Source of the DNA: Hymenoscyphus infarciens
Taxonomy: Eukaryota; Ascomycota; Leotiomycetes; Helotiales; Helotiaceae
DNA length: 64,000 bases
Assembly (NCBI GenBank): GCA_001414345.1
Contig: LLCB01000034.1
Location: 124,001-188,000 of the forward strand
Reading direction: 5' to 3'
Part shown: one piece after another, positions 43,765-55,912 of the stretch
How the letters are laid out: the number at the start of each line of letters is the position of its first letter
How positions within the stretch are numbered: the first letter of the stretch is position 1
Translations under genes and position numbers: made by a program
The notes under the pieces: generated by a model
Databases searched by the model: none
What the model saw: the letters and a program-made list of their open reading frames with translations, nothing else
What the model was told of the DNA's origin: nothing

Positions 43765-45724
43765 TTATATCTTCACCCCCACAGTGGTAGGATTCTGCAA
43801 ATCATCAATCCAGTTCTCCCAAAACTTAAGTCCCTCAATACTCTCTTCTCTACAAAGCGCCCCCCTCTCCTCGGCCATCTCCAGTTCCTCCTCTGCAACA
43901 CCAATACTCCAGCCAAATCTTTCCGCCACATCTTGCGCAGTGACTCCTCTCCCAAAGACTTGCCAATCCCACGAGAGCTCCCTTTCCGGAGGAAACGAAT
44001 GGAGATCTGCAAGCCAGGAAAGGAGAGCCTTGATAGTCTTCTCATCCGTACGATCCGAACCTTGAACTACAAGAACACCACTCTTAAACTGTCTCAATCG
44101 AACAGGGAGTTTCAATTTCTCCCACAGTTTTGCTGCTTTCTCGAAATCTAGAGGACTAACGAGTTCTACACCCCCACGAGCGCGGTTGAACATAGCCCAG
44201 AGATCGACCAAGCTAATGATTCCTCCTGCTTTGCGTAGAACACCTCTGGCATCATCAGTCAAGAACTCAGCTAGATTTCGAGAGAGTTCGGAGATGTAGA
44301 GAGACTCGGAATTGCTTCCTCCCCCAAGCATGTCTTTTGTTGTGACTAAACCGAGAGCGTTCGCAACAGCATTTGTTTCCGAGCTTCCATTTCCTGTGCC
44401 GTTATTTGAAAATGATTCTGCGAGGGCTACGATTTCTTTTGCTGATGCCATTAATGCCTCGAGATCTTCAAATGCGTTTCCAATGACTAATTCATTGTTC
44501 TTTTGGACTTCCCGGCGTCTTTGCTCGAGACCTGCGATGCCCACTGTCTTGGCTCTTTCTGGTGTTGCTCCTCCCGTACCAGAGGAGCCAGTTTCGGAAC
44601 CGTTTGATCGATTTGGTGTTGGTACGGGTGGTGCGCCTTGAAGCAGCCATTTGCGTTGTATCATGCAACTTTTCAATCTTTCATTCATGATTTTCTCACC
44701 ACCCCCGCGGAAAGACAGCTTTATACTCTCGTTGTTCCCCAGTTCAGGAGGATCAGGCAGGCTATTAAGCATGGGTCCAGGAGATTCTTCGCGTAAGAAT
44801 GGGTTATCCAATCCGGTTGGAAGATCCTGCGAGACCAATGAAGCACCGCAAATCTCGCAGGATGGAAGAGAGGGGTGATTCAAGAATGTACATCTAGGGC
44901 AAGGGAAAGTGGCTTCCCCTCCTTGTTTTGCCCTCTGGCCAGGCGAGGGACCACCCCAATTATCCGATTGTGGTCTGGGAACATCAGGGCGCCCTCGAAC
45001 AGGTATGGGAGTTGATATCTGAGATTGTAACGGTCTGTTTGTCGCACTTGATATTGCAGCCTTCAAAACTTGAGCAAATGCCGGCTTACAGCCACAAAGT
45101 AGACATGGAGGTATAGGAGTATGTTCGCTTGCGGTCTTGGGATCGAAATTGGAGGGAACGGGATTTGAGTTACTGCATATCGTACATATCCATGTAGCAG
45201 TACTGGTTGGGGGTGGTTCTGGCGTAGGTAGGTGAAATGGACTGTCTACCCGAGACAAGGGAGAGGCAGTGGCACTCCTGGAAGGGGTACCGAGGTTCGA
45301 GATAGCTCGATTGTGTGCTGAGCGTTTGGGAGGCTTGGGGACTAAGGTAATCTTGGCCGAAGATTTTAGGAAGCCAGCCTGCAGGTTGTTAGAAGATTGT
45401 TATAGCCAGTATATTCCCTCATTCCTCACATAGAACTCATAGCGGTCCACCTCCCTCAATTCTATTGCCACAGAATTCTTCCTAGGATCATCATTGTCGA
45501 CATAGCAGATTCGATGTGAAGTCAGGTAGACATGGCCATTCTGGTGGGCAGGGATTTTAAACTTGCTAGAAGAAATATAGTCAATATTTGGGCTTGTACT
45601 CGAGGAATTGCAGGAGTACTCACCCCTCATACAACCCCACATTGTCCTGGACGAAGAGCAGAACCTCGTCAGGCAAATAAGCTGGCCTCAAAGCTGTAGT
45701 GAGGTCAAGATTTTTTAGAAACAT
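43765..45724 (-). CDS. VPS36: ESCRT-II subunit Vps36
   Basis: Three exons, 45724-45624, 45565-45430 and 45378-43765, giving 616 residues. Introns are GTGAGT...CTAG and GTGAGG...GCAG. Exons 1-2 encode the start of the PH-like GLUE domain (LPDEVLLFVQDNVGLYEGKF, then HVYLTSHRICYVD). As in yeast, the GLUE domain is split by Npl4-type zinc fingers: WICTIC...CLLCGC and FPCPRC...CEICG. The C-terminal half has the EAP30/winged-helix domains (DDARGVLRKAGGIISLVDLW, VTAQDVAERFGWSIGVAEEE). Vps36 recruits ESCRT-II to endosomes through phosphoinositide and ubiquitin binding in multivesicular-body sorting. Family identification is firm. Confidence 0.95.
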
Positions 45725-46200
45725 CCGGTCGTGCCATGGGCTTTGCTATCTTCTGATGTAGCAGGATTTAGGAGAAATCAATATTGTGTAGAGAGACATA
45801 GAGACATAGAGACATAGAATAGAGACATAGCGCTTCTGATCCCAGCCAAGCCTTTTCAATTGCTGTGGCGGTGGTGGCTCTTATCGCTCTGCCACCAGCT
45901 TATCTGCTTGCGTAGCCCCGTGACCAAAACTACGGTGACAGGTGCTTAGTCATGCGAACAAAGCAGCACGCCTTCCAGGAGCGCCTTATTGGTGCCTTAT
46001 TGGTGCCTTAGTTCAACTCATCTCTGGACCTCCGCAACCCTAACCCTGATCATCACAAAATCCCCTTTTGACGACTCCCAACACCTTCTCCCTTTCACAC
46101 CTTTTCCGCAACGATCAACGACCTTTTGTCGTGTCACTAACAACTCCTTGATATACAAAGTGCATCGCGACGCGCAGTCCAGAGCCTTTTAGCTGCGACC
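45725..46200. promoter_or_regulatory. Divergent intergenic region VPS36 / SAC3-GANP gene
   Basis: The 0.48-kb shared upstream region of two divergently transcribed genes contains a short tandem repeat of AGAGACAT/AGACATAG units (about 45,790-45,830). No specific factor site can be assigned. Confidence 0.45.
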
Positions 46201-47889
46201 ATGAACCAGTGGGCGCCAGTTTCCGTAGTTCCGCCACCGCCTGGCACGCAGGATATGTACCGATACCCAACAGGTGAGCATCCTCATCGTTCCTCCATCT
46301 CCGCTTCACCATCCAAATCTATCAAGATGGTCCCTAAACGTGTGCCAGTATCCGCAGAGCCAGCTTATCATTCTGTCCAAGCCCGGCAATCATTTAATCA
46401 AGCACCAGTATACACGATGGTCCCTCAGCAGCCTCCGCTAGCTCCGCCAGCACAAGCCGTCGAGCAACCCGAAAAGAAGAAGATCGACTGGCCAGTCCCA
46501 GTCCGCATGTATGTGCAACGGTCTTTCGATGGCGGAAACGTCCTCGACGATGTACCACGGCACGAAATGGAAGCCAAACTCAAAGAGACAATCTCCCGGG
46601 CCACAGATAGCCAAACCCTGGAATCTACAGATTGGGACAACCTTCCACTTCCACAACACATGATCCGTGAGGAGAGGGCGCAAAGAGCGTGGCAAGAGGA
46701 ATCTCTCAGGCTGCAAATGGCCTCGGCAAATGGGTACATCAACCCTGCCCGAGGACAGTTCATCACAAACAAGAAGAGAAAGTCCCAGGACATGGGCGGT
46801 GGAAACGCAAAAGAAAACAGCCCCCCTTGGCAACGTACAACTAACACCCGCAATGGATTCGAAGATCGAATCACCCACCCAGACAAGCGACAGCACCTCC
46901 AAGACGATTCTCCCAAAGGTACAAGTAAGTTCCAGAAAAACCTCGAGAAGCGACAGCGTCGATTCGATGGTGGCTACAAATCTACATACCAAGCCCCAAA
47001 CTTTACACCAGAACCGAACTCCGGACCTGTAGTCGGAACTTCTCAAACCCTTGAGAAGCAATACTTTCGTTTGACCGCTCCTCCCATCCCATCACAAGTG
47101 CGCCCCGAGGCAATCCTTAGACAAACCCTAGAACTGTTGAAGAAGAAGTGGAAGAAGGAGAGCAACTACTCGTATATTTGCGATCAGTTCAAGTCCATGC
47201 GTCAGGATTTGACCGTCCAACGGATCAAGAACGAGTTCACAGTCACTATTTACGAAATCCATGCCCGGATCGCCTTAGAGAAAGGTGATCTTGGTGAGTA
47301 TAATCAATGCCAGACCCAACTGAAAGCCCTGTACGCACAAAATTTAGGAGGGAAACCAGTGGAGTTCAAGGCGTATCGTATTTTATATTTCATTCATACT
47401 TCTAACCGCACTGCGTTGAATGACGTTTTGGCGGATCTAACCCCCGCAGAGAAAAAAGAAAAGGCCATTAAGCATGCCCTTGATGTACGTTCGGCGTTAG
47501 CCTTGGGCAATTACCACAGATTTTTCCGACTCTATCTCGACACCCCCAACATGGGCGCTTATCTCATGGATATGTTTGTCGTCCGAGAACGTTTGGCGGC
47601 ACTTTCAAATATGTGTAAAGCGTAAGTTTTCCCCCCCCCCTATCTCTGCTCAGATTGTCACTGACCCGCTTTTAGCTTCAAGCCAGATGTCAAGTTAAGA
47701 TATGTCACTGAAGAACTCGGGTTCGAATCCGATGGGGATGCTGCACAATTCATCTATGATTATAATGGCCAGGCCCTCCTCGAGGAGAAGGAAGATGGCT
47801 TACGATTCCTCACTGGCAAGGCAGGTCAAATTTTCGAAGCCGCAAAGACCCAAGCATTCCGCAAAGTCGACATCAAAGGCCAAATCTAA
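46201..47889 (+). CDS. SAC3/GANP-domain protein (Thp3/LENG8 family)
   Basis: Two exons, 46201-47621 and 47676-47889, giving 544 residues. The intron is GTAAGT...TTAG, preceded by a C11 tract. The N-terminal ~220 residues are Pro/Gln-rich and disordered with basic patches (KKRKSQD). From about residue 290 the SAC3/GANP helical and PCI-like domain begins (RPEAILRQTLELLKKKWKKE, NEFTVTIYEIHARIALE, GEYNQCQTQLKALY). It ends with a winged-helix-like segment (LRYVTEELGFESDGDAAQF). Yeast Thp3, with Csn12, acts in transcription elongation and mRNA maturation in the nucleus. The LENG8/Thp3 branch is preferred to Sac3 itself because of the length and the compact C-terminus. Confidence 0.88.
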
Positions 47890-48751
47890 CCAGTTTTCGT
47901 ATAAACACCCTGCTGTTTTTGCAACCTGCGATCTATGTAGTCCCTTTTTCGGATCTCTTTCATGTGTTTCCTCTACCTCATCCTCCTGTCAGTTGGCAAC
48001 CTAGGCATTGTTGATGATCTGGTCATCGTGGTACCTCGGTGTCTGTGGATTTTTTTGGTTGTCCCACTTGTTGTCATCCAAAGTTTCGGATGAGTGAGGA
48101 CATGGATTTATCCATTGATGGTACTCCGTCCTTTACTCCGCGCCTCGAACCTCCTGAGGGCGAACGCAGTAGCTCCCTTCATATTTGCCTCTGGTCGAAA
48201 ATTCGACTCGACTCCTTGTTTATACCCCTTTTTCTGCATATCCGGGCGGCTTTGCTAATAATTTCGGGCGTTTGGTTTGGGCTGGCTTCGCTGCATGACT
48301 CTTTATGAGGGATGGAATTCATGACATTTTTTGCGGGAGCATGCTGGTGGCTATGGTGAATTGATTGGGCATAGTGGGCATTGGGGAATTTTGTCTTTCA
48401 TGGTGTTCTTTTTTGGCTACCAGTGTTTATTAAGGGCATGGGGGAATTTGGGGGAGCTAGTTTCGTCTTCAAAATTACAGAAAAGCGTATACCTGACAAC
48501 CAACATAATAAATCTCGAAGAATGTATTTATGTGTCTTTTTTGTTCGTAGCAAAAAGTCGGAATATGAGCCTTCATTTTCCGTCTCACGTTTAGGGGTCG
48601 TCCCTCATCTTTGGCTCCAGTCATTGTAGGTCGAACCAGTCACGTCAAGGTAGGTAAGTAGGACAGAGCGACCGCAAACTGAACCATCTTAGCCTCATGA
48701 TGTAAAAAATCGCACCTGGAATTTTTCGAAATACACGTGAATTCTCCCAAC
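47890..48751. other. Intergenic, convergent 3' flanks
   Basis: 3' flanks of the SAC3/GANP gene and the Pmp3-like gene. Frames of 80-100 codons here are short, overlap each other and show no conserved motif. Confidence 0.5.
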
Positions 48752-49249
48752 TTAATACCTCACACTCCCCCTCCCACTCCTCCTCTTCCCCGTCCCACCT
48801 CGCTTCAACTCCTCCGTCCCATCCCCCCTCTCCCTTCTTAACAATTCCCCCGCCCGACGATCACTAATCCCTCCATTACAGATGGTGCTACTGAATATCA
48901 TACTTTTCCCCCCTCCTGGGTAGATGCCCTTGCGGACTTTGCCTTTTCTGTGAAAGTAGGTGCAGGAGATGTAGAAGCCGTGAACTTGGGGGGGGGGGTG
49001 TTAGTAACTTACGATAGAAGGGGAATTGAAGGAGGGGGGGTAAAGGGATAAGGGATGTATGGTGAGAAGAGAATGGATTAGAAGGGGGGAGGGGGTCAAG
49101 GTTGACTTACTGTGACCCGGGAGAACACCGCAGAGGAGGAAGAATACGTTGAGGAGGAAGTCGGGGCCTGGGGTGCCGGTTATGATGAGGATTGTGAGGG
49201 GTGGGAAGAAGATGTTTATGAGGGTTAGGTAGAGGCGTTCCCTGATCAT
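48752..49249 (-). CDS. Pmp3/UPF0057 plasma-membrane proteolipid with C-terminal extension
   Basis: Two exons, 49249-49111 and 48984-48752 (intron GTAAGT...CCAAG after a C10 tract), giving 123 residues. The first ~60 residues are the UPF0057 hairpin: LYLTLINIFFPPLTILIITG, then DFLLNVFFLLCGVLPGHIHG, two transmembrane helices with the family's PGxxHxxY turn at the splice junction. Typical Pmp3 is 52-57 residues; this one carries about 65 extra Gly/Arg/Ser-rich residues, as in the Sna4-type branch. Pmp3 proteins influence membrane potential and salt tolerance; Sna proteins are endosomal or vacuolar. Which applies here is not decidable. Confidence 0.78.
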
Positions 49250-50247
49250 CTTGGTGGTGGATCGGGGTGAGAGAATGGTACTAGTATATCCAGGATGTAT
49301 GAGAGGAGTTGTGATGCTGTGATATTGTGGTGGTTGTGGGTTGAAGTTTGGTGTTTGGTGTTTGGAAAAGAGGGGCTCGTAGATACGCGATTGAGGCTGG
49401 GTATGGTATGTTTTGTGGTATACAGATACAAAGAGGGCACGGGAGAGTCGATACAGTAGATTTGTATTGTATTGTATTGTGGTGTGGTTGTGAATACACG
49501 GGCGTCTATTTCCAGGGCTTCTGTTGCTAAGTTGATTTAATCGTCAATAATTTGACTTTTTAATCTCGATAGCTGGAATAGAATATAGGCAAGGAATCTA
49601 GACAACCAACACACGCTAGTATTTAATCCAGACCCTTCGAAATATCAGCCCATCCATGCATGGGTCATGATAGACTCAGGGTCTTTCCAAAACCAGCATC
49701 TCAAATCTTGGTAAGTTGGTTTGGTACCGAGCGGAAGACGGAAAATGTGGTGAAGGTACGATGACGACGTTGAAGCCTCGAAAGTTGAAACTTGGTTACA
49801 GGGTGGTTGGGTGGTTTTGTGCTGCTTACTCTCAACCAACCCCAACTACATTCTATCCTTCGGTTTGGAGAATTCCAACATGATCAGGTAGGTTTTCATT
49901 AGAAAATACTAAAATCAAGAGTCGGTAACGTATTCTTACCTCGCGCCAAAGCCACAGAAACAGCCTCCCTTTCCAAGAGTCCTTAACAACCTTTTTACAC
50001 CCCTGTTTTGAAAGATGTTTTTTGAGTGCACGATTGACAGCTTACTCACAGGTAACTCATGGCTTACTCGCAAACTTATTGACAGCTTACTCGCAAACTG
50101 ACTGCGCTCCCCCCCCCGGGCGATAACTCATTCGCGAGGTCACGTGAATCACTTGCCTTTAAGTACTCTTAACATTGATCAAGAAATAGACAGAAAAATA
50201 TGTGTAATTAACCCCTCAAATATCCATTCATTCCATTCATTCATTAA
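49250..50247. other. Intergenic with short direct repeats
   Basis: No gene supported. Around 50,030-50,110, GCTTACTCG/ACA-type units recur (GACAGCTTACTCACAG, GGCTTACTCGCAAAC, GACAGCTTACTCGCAAAC). A C-run follows, and then GGTCACGTGA at 50,138. Confidence 0.5.
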
Positions 50248-52796
50248 CTACAACAAAAGTAAATCTCCATTTGACCCCTGTCCATTCGTAGGATAATAAT
50301 TCTGTTCCGGTGCATTCTGGTTCACCACATACTGCATCTCTCCTCTCCCTACAGTCGGGCTACCTCCGAATCCATCATCCACCTGCATATTTGACATTTG
50401 TTGGTTACCGACGCCAGCGAAAAACTCATCTGCTGCGTCCACTGCTGCTGCTAGATTGCCATCCTGTGGCTGTAAGACGGCTGGTTGACCCTCCATTCCG
50501 AAGGTTGATAGCGACTTTTGGCCATCGAGTCCATTTGCTGTAGGTAGAGTATGCTTTTGTAAAGCTGGGCTGTCGATCAATTTCCTGGGCCGTGCTGATC
50601 GAAAAACTTGCTGTACTGGTTTGAGGTAGACAGTGGCGAGAGTCCCAACGTTGAGGCACATCTCTTCCAAAGTCGCCGGGTCGAGCTTTTCGGACTCTGC
50701 TGTGATTGCTGGTTTCTCGCCCATGACAATCGCCTTGGCCGTTGCCATATCGGAGGACAAAAGACGCCAGTACATGTATCCTCTATCTCGCAAATCTGGG
50801 TTATCCGTATCTTCGGTTGCCCACTTCAGCACTTTGGGCACGAGTTCCTGTCCCTTTGTAGGTCTCTGGATAAACAGCTTCACGGTGGCTGTGAGGAGTG
50901 CAAGCTGGACCTCAACGGGCTCATCTGCAAAAGAGTAGAGAAAATCCTCGAGAAGAACGTCCGAGTTCTCAATTCGGGATGCGTATTGTCCGATAACCCA
51001 TATCATGGCCGCCTTGGCTTCGGGTTCGTCCAAAGAGTCGAGATTTTCGCATAATGTGGAGATGATGGATTCGTACTGATTTGGGTATTTTCGGAAAATG
51101 TTTCGGATAACCACTGTTGCTTCTTGGACAATATATGTGACCTTTGTAGCGACTAGCTCTAGCAATGTGTTTATACATTGCCGAGCAGCTGGTTCGATCT
51201 TGATGGCCAGCTTTCCGATGGCTCGCACGGATTTCCGTACAAAATGGACGTCAATCTCAGTCGCATATTCTCGTAATTCGGTCAAAACTTCTTCAATATT
51301 ATTTTCGGTGGCCAGCATAAAGATCAGCTCTAACTTGGTGACTTTGACATAGATTGGGTCATTGTATTTGCAAAAGAACACTCGAATATCGTTCCGTAGA
51401 ACTTCTGGTCGTCTTTGAAGAATCAACAAGGCATTTCGGAGTGCTAAATATTGAACTTCCGGGCCTTTCGCGAGTAATGTCACCAGGGGCGGAGAAAGCT
51501 TCCGGCACAAGACCGATATTTGTCGTTCGTCGGGGATGTAATTCATCAAATACAGTATCACACGTATACAAGTGAGTACAACCGCGGAATTTGAGTGCGA
51601 TAATCGAGGGGATATTCTCTCGGCAAGAAGTAATGCTTCGGAAGATTCTTGAGGAACATACGACATTAAAGCTTCCAGAATATAGGTTTGGCCCCATCTA
51701 AAAGTGCATTAGCTTATGTTCGGCTCGTCTGCAAATGTGCAACTTACTCGGAACAATCTGGCAAAATCTGGACCATCTTGGAAGCATTGCCATAGTCGAT
51801 AGTCAACTTAATGGCATCACTTCGCTCCCATATATCCATCAAAGCTGCGAGAGCACTTGCCACAACAGTGGGGTTATCGTCTCTTAACATGGCATTCAGC
51901 CTATCGATGAGATCTGAACCTTCAACTAGATGTCTGTCGTGGTCATATAATTTAGCAACACAAAATGCCGCCGTTTTCCGGACATATGGATCTGCGTCTC
52001 GAAGGAGTTGCTTTGTGGGTGGAACTGTAGCTTCCACGAACTCCCTTACATGAATATACGACATTGTTCGTAATGCCAGAGCCCTAACCAACGGATTCGA
52101 ATCGTGCATATCCTAGACCACATAAGCAAGATGGCTTCCTCGGAGATTCCCCACCACATACCTCTTCGAGCGTTGGAAGTGCCTTCAATGCTACTTCGGG
52201 TTTCATGCGAGCATAATTCACAAGAAAGAGGAAGCACCTGGAATCGCGTAAGTAAGTATTCCTGAATGCAAAAGGAGTATCTCACATCTTCTTGATTTCT
52301 AAACTGGGTATTTGCATACAGCCAACGATATCTGGGAAAAGAGCCACCATATCATTATTACTCATGGTCATATTGGCCACAATCTTCTTCAAGGCTATCT
52401 TTTTGGCGGCATGGTTCTTGTCCTTTTTGCCTCCGCTGTTCAACTCAAGTCGGAGCTCTGCTACTTTGCCCTGTAGAGTGGAGAAATATGGTGAGCGGAA
52501 TCCAGCAGCGCCTGGCGGCGGGATATAATGGGGGAAAAACATCATGGAGCGGCCACGCCCTCGCGAGTGACCGCATCGATCCCAAAGGGCCTTGTCCGTC
52601 GCTGGAGGAGAGGAAGTGAAGGTGCGAGTTGAGTCGCAGAGGTAGTATGATATGGCAACAGGTGCAAGTGAATAGCAGTCTATGTTGCTGGTGATGCTTT
52701 GTATAGCAGATGTGCTAATACCGGGAGAGAGGGTGGTGTGAAAGGAATAGAACGTACCCGCGCAAAGAGCTTCGCATCTCCGCCGCCCGAACTCAT
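50248..52796 (-). CDS. APL1: Clathrin adaptor complex beta subunit (AP-2 type preferred)
   Basis: Five exons, 52796-52758, 52470-52286, 52237-52162, 52112-51748, 51697-50248, giving 704 residues. Exon 1 encodes MSSGGGDAKLFAR, followed by a 287-nt intron. The whole protein is the adaptin-N armadillo trunk: VAELRLELNSGGKKDKNHAA, SLEIKKMCFLFLVNYARMKP, PYVRKTAAFCVAKLYDHD, FFCKYNDPIYVKVTKLELIF, LDSLDEPEAKAAMIWVIGQY, DNPDLRDRGYMYWRLLSSD. A Gln/Asn-rich C-terminus ending in LLLL replaces the ear domain, as usual for fungal beta adaptins. It links cargo and clathrin in vesicle budding. Assignment to AP-2 rather than AP-1 rests on my memory of the GKVAELRLELNSGGKK start and is less sure than the family. 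A second possible start (52,545) would skip exon 1. Confidence 0.93.
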
Positions 52797-53299
52797 GATG
52801 CCTTCAGCTCAATCCGTCTGCCCAGTATCTCTTGTGGTTGTAGTTACCCCTCCAATCCAATCTTCAGCCAACGGGAGCGAGGCTTTGCTGCTTCCACCTC
52901 AGCCTGCAGACGCAAACCCAGTCACGCGCGTCAGTGTTTCCGCCAGCGCAATTGTCTTCCGGATTGCAGATTCGTCGCCATGAATTCGAGGGGATTTTGA
53001 AGCTATTCCGGGAATTGTGGAAGGGAGGATGTCGGGTCGAGGTCGAGGTTGTCGGGTCCATGCAGACGGGAGCATACGAGTAGGTAGGCATTTCAGGGGT
53101 TGTGTTGGCCTGGTCCTGGTCCTGGTCCTGGAGCGAGCGCGCTACCTACGGAGCACTAGTAACGTAAGGTTAACTAACCTCCAACCAGATTGTATATTAG
53201 CAACAGGAACATCACCAACTACTCGAATCTCGCGCAGCAACACGATTTGAATTTGGCAGATTTCTGACGCCAGACTCCATTCCTTACTTGTGCGCAAAT
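52797..53299. promoter_or_regulatory. Divergent promoter region, beta adaptin / EMC4
   Basis: The 0.5-kb spacer between two divergently transcribed genes contains a (CTGGTC)n short repeat at about 53,110-53,131. No defined binding site can be named. Confidence 0.5.
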
Positions 53300-53951
53300 A
53301 TGTCACCAACGCCGCCGCCATCGCAATGGGTTGAGGAACTGAACTCGCCTCCAATCCCAAGATCCAAAACCACCATTCCGGACCCTCCAGGATATACAGC
53401 CGCATCTTCAGGAAACAAGGTATGCGTTTACCAGTCGCCAGTCACTGCGGATATTTACTAATTCTATCTTTCAGAAGCAGATAGCCTCCTCGAAAACCCC
53501 CGCTCGTACCGCCCCTACCACCGAAGAGATGGACACCCTCAAGCTCAAGAAGGCCTGGGAAGTTGCCTTAGCACCCGTCAAACAACTACCCATGACCGCG
53601 ATCATGATGTATATGTCCGGAAATTCTCTACAAATGTTCAGTATTATGATGGTGGTGATGGCATTCAAGACTCCAGTCCTGGGTTTAATGGGAACAAATC
53701 AAGCATTTGAGAAATTCGATAGCCCGGGGACGAGAGCAAACTTATTAGCTGTCAAGGCAGTATACGTTGCGATGCAGATTTTGGCGCTGGCTTTAGGAGT
53801 GTGGAAGGTTAATGGGATGGGACTTTTACCGTGAGTCGTGATTCCGTCTTAGGATATTCGGATGCTAATGAATCACAGGACCACACAATCAGATTGGCTA
53901 GCTTGGGAGACGGCGAGAGACCCGATGGAGATTGCGATACCCGCCTTTTGA
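53300..53951 (+). CDS. EMC4: ER membrane protein complex subunit 4
   Basis: Three exons, 53300-53419, 53475-53830, 53879-53951, giving 182 residues, the normal Emc4 length. Introns are GTATGC...TCAG and GTGAGT...ACAG. The N-terminus is Pro/Ser-rich. The DUF1077 core follows: KLKKAWEVALAPVKQLPMTA, MYMSGNSLQMFSIMMVVMAF, a second hydrophobic segment AVYVAMQILALALGVWKVN, and the conserved tail TTQSDWLAWETARDPMEIA. EMC inserts tail-anchored and multipass proteins into the ER membrane. Family identification is firm. Confidence 0.95.
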
Positions 53952-54653
53952 GCACGGAAACGATTCTATGCCATTTCATACCAGGCGTTTTGGGGTTTGG
54001 GTAAAGGAAATGTGGATGACGGTCGTCTTAACGACAGGTTTCCCGCATACAATGTAATAACAGAGCGTGCGTATTTCACGCTATTCAAACATCCCTTAAT
54101 TCTCTCTTGGTCCGTCTCAGAAAGTTCTGGCTCTCTTGACTGATATTCGACCGCATATTACATTTGCAAAACATACTTCATTCCTTCAGAAGGTACTGTG
54201 GTCGTTTCTGAAGCCCATATGTATTTAAAGTCTATGTACTCTGATTTGTTTTCGTTGAATCTCTTCATGATTTTGCTTTCTTTTGCCTTAATGTTGAGTA
54301 ACATGAAGATGCAATCTCGCCTCTGTTCCAAACTTTATTTCTACTTCGTTTTCGTAGCTACAGCGTCTCCTTGTATTTTATCGTTTTTTGAGCGAAGTTT
54401 TCCCCAAGTCACAGTGGTTGCAAAGAGACGTTGTGTTTATCTGGCTACATTATTCCTTGCTCGCGGTGTGCTTAAACTAGGATAACTATTTACATTATCC
54501 TAAAAGACCGTTATGCGACAAGTATGAAGGAAGCTCTTATAATTATTATGACGCCATCATTTCTCATTTTCAAGCGTTTTTCAATACTCTATAGATAGTC
54601 ATTTTCCAAAATGGAATGCCAGACTCTCTAGCATATCATTCCAGAAATTTTAG
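53952..54653. other. Intergenic, convergent 3' flanks
   Basis: 3' flanks of EMC4 and Myb-like gene 1. The 95-codon frame at 54,198-54,485 is hydrophobic but has no conserved features and is not called. GCATACAATGTAAT at about 54,045 resembles the TIR of the foldback elements at 26-27 kb but lacks the rest. Confidence 0.5.
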
Positions 54654-55382
54654 TCAATGGTTGGATCTAGATTTCTGTTCATTGGCAGAGCCATAACTTG
54701 CGGAATATGGGTTGAATTGCACCATCGTAGGGTTGGGAGCAGCCTGTCTTCTCTCGCACTGGATAACCTGTCCCATCTGTTGGTTGAACTGCGTCGCAGC
54801 AGGGCGAGGAGGAGTCGATCTTCCCTCACCCTGAATAACCCGTCCCATTTGTTGTATCTGTTGCAGCTGTCCCGCTTGTTGTTGTACAGTCTGAATTTTC
54901 AGTCCTTGTCGTATTTGTTCCTTTCGTTGTCTTCGTTGTTGTTGCTCTTGCTGCTGTTGTTGCTGATGGAGCGGATGTTGCTGATATCGCTGGTTCTGCT
55001 GGTTTCGCTCATGTTTTTCTTGCTGCTGTAGTTGTTTTGGTTGTTCTTGTTGTTGTTTTTCCCTGAAAATATGACTAGCCTGTGTTCCACCCTTCGGCTC
55101 ACGATAGCTTCCATCCACAGCACAAAACTTCTCGGTCTCTTCAATACCCGGGTCTAGCTGTTTTAGAGTTGCCTCGTTGGCCGCTACGTAGGATTTGACC
55201 TTCGATTCTACGAAGATGGGGCGTTCTCTCTTTTGTTTGGATCGGTAGTTCATGTACTTGGTTACATCGGACCAGTTCCAACCGTTGAAGTCGAACCGCA
55301 TACGCCAGAGACCTTCGGCAAGCCATTTTTGGCGATATGGATGCCATATTATGACAGCCGGGCGGAAGTGAGAAGAGGACAT
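54654..55382 (-). CDS. Myb/SANT-like domain protein 1 (Gln-rich)
   Basis: Single exon, 242 residues. The N-terminal ~65 residues form a Trp-spaced helical domain: WHPYRQKWLAEGLW, then GWNWSDVTKYMNYRS, then VESKVKSYVAANE. The W-x-DV-x-x-YhN spacing is that of Myb/SANT-like modules in fungi. Residues ~110-165 are Gln/Arg-rich (QQQQQQEQQQRRQRKEQ), and the tail contains two similar QQMG-VIQ-E-R segments (about 180-190 and 206-215), an internal duplication. It is the first of three adjacent minus-strand genes with the same N-terminal module. DNA binding is inferred, not shown. Confidence 0.72.
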   Translation of the reverse strand: MSSSHFRPAVIIWHPYRQKWLAEGLWRMRFDFNGWNWSDVTKYMNYRSKQKRERPIFVESKVKSYVAANEATLKQLDPGIEETEKFCAVDGSYREPKGGTQASHIFREKQQQEQPKQLQQQEKHERNQQNQRYQQHPLHQQQQQQEQQQRRQRKEQIRQGLKIQTVQQQAGQLQQIQQMGRVIQGEGRSTPPRPAATQFNQQMGQVIQCERRQAAPNPTMVQFNPYSASYGSANEQKSRSNH

Positions 55383-55912
55383 TAGAACTTGAGGGGATGA
55401 GAGGTTTCTTCGGTTCTGTGCTTTTGTTTCAATAATTTGGTCGGACTTTGGGATAGCTTCTGGCTAAGGTTGTAACCTCTGTGTTCCTGTCTTAAATACA
55501 AGTTGGGATGAGATCAAGGATCAGATCAACGAAGAGTTGAAATTGGATTCTGAGTAACAGTCTCCTCATGACATTCACGAACACCCAGACTTGCCAAGGC
55601 AGGGAGACGGCAAGTGGCTCTTGGGGATGTCATCGTTCATGAATAATTAAACCTCACTGGAAATTCACAGTTTCGCCTTTCACTTTCGGATTAAATTCAT
55701 TGCCTGACCATACCTATCTACCCAGATCCGAGTTCATTCACTGAGATGTTCATAAGTCGCCTCTGTCGATAAACAGAACCCAACCCAAATTCCCCAGACC
55801 TATCCCTGTCAATACCGAAAGAAAAGAAAGAAACCATCAGATTCGCCGAACAGCATCCTACCATAACTCCTAGACTCCGGAAGGCAATCCCACAACTCGT
55901 CTTGGTCACACA
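55383..55912. other. Intergenic between Myb-like genes 1 and 2
   Basis: 530 bp with no supported gene. Upstream flank of gene 1 and 3' flank of gene 2. Confidence 0.5.

Noticed and set aside
46425..47061. Long minus-strand frames of 163 and 207 codons
   Set aside because: Antisense to the SAC3/GANP gene; no conserved motif.
54040..54075. Possible third copy of the foldback element (GCATACAATGTAAT)
   Set aside because: Only about 14 bp match one TIR; no second end, core or TA duplication is present.
54198..54485. 95-codon hydrophobic frame downstream of EMC4
   Set aside because: Lies in a convergent 3' region, no splice context and no recognisable domain.
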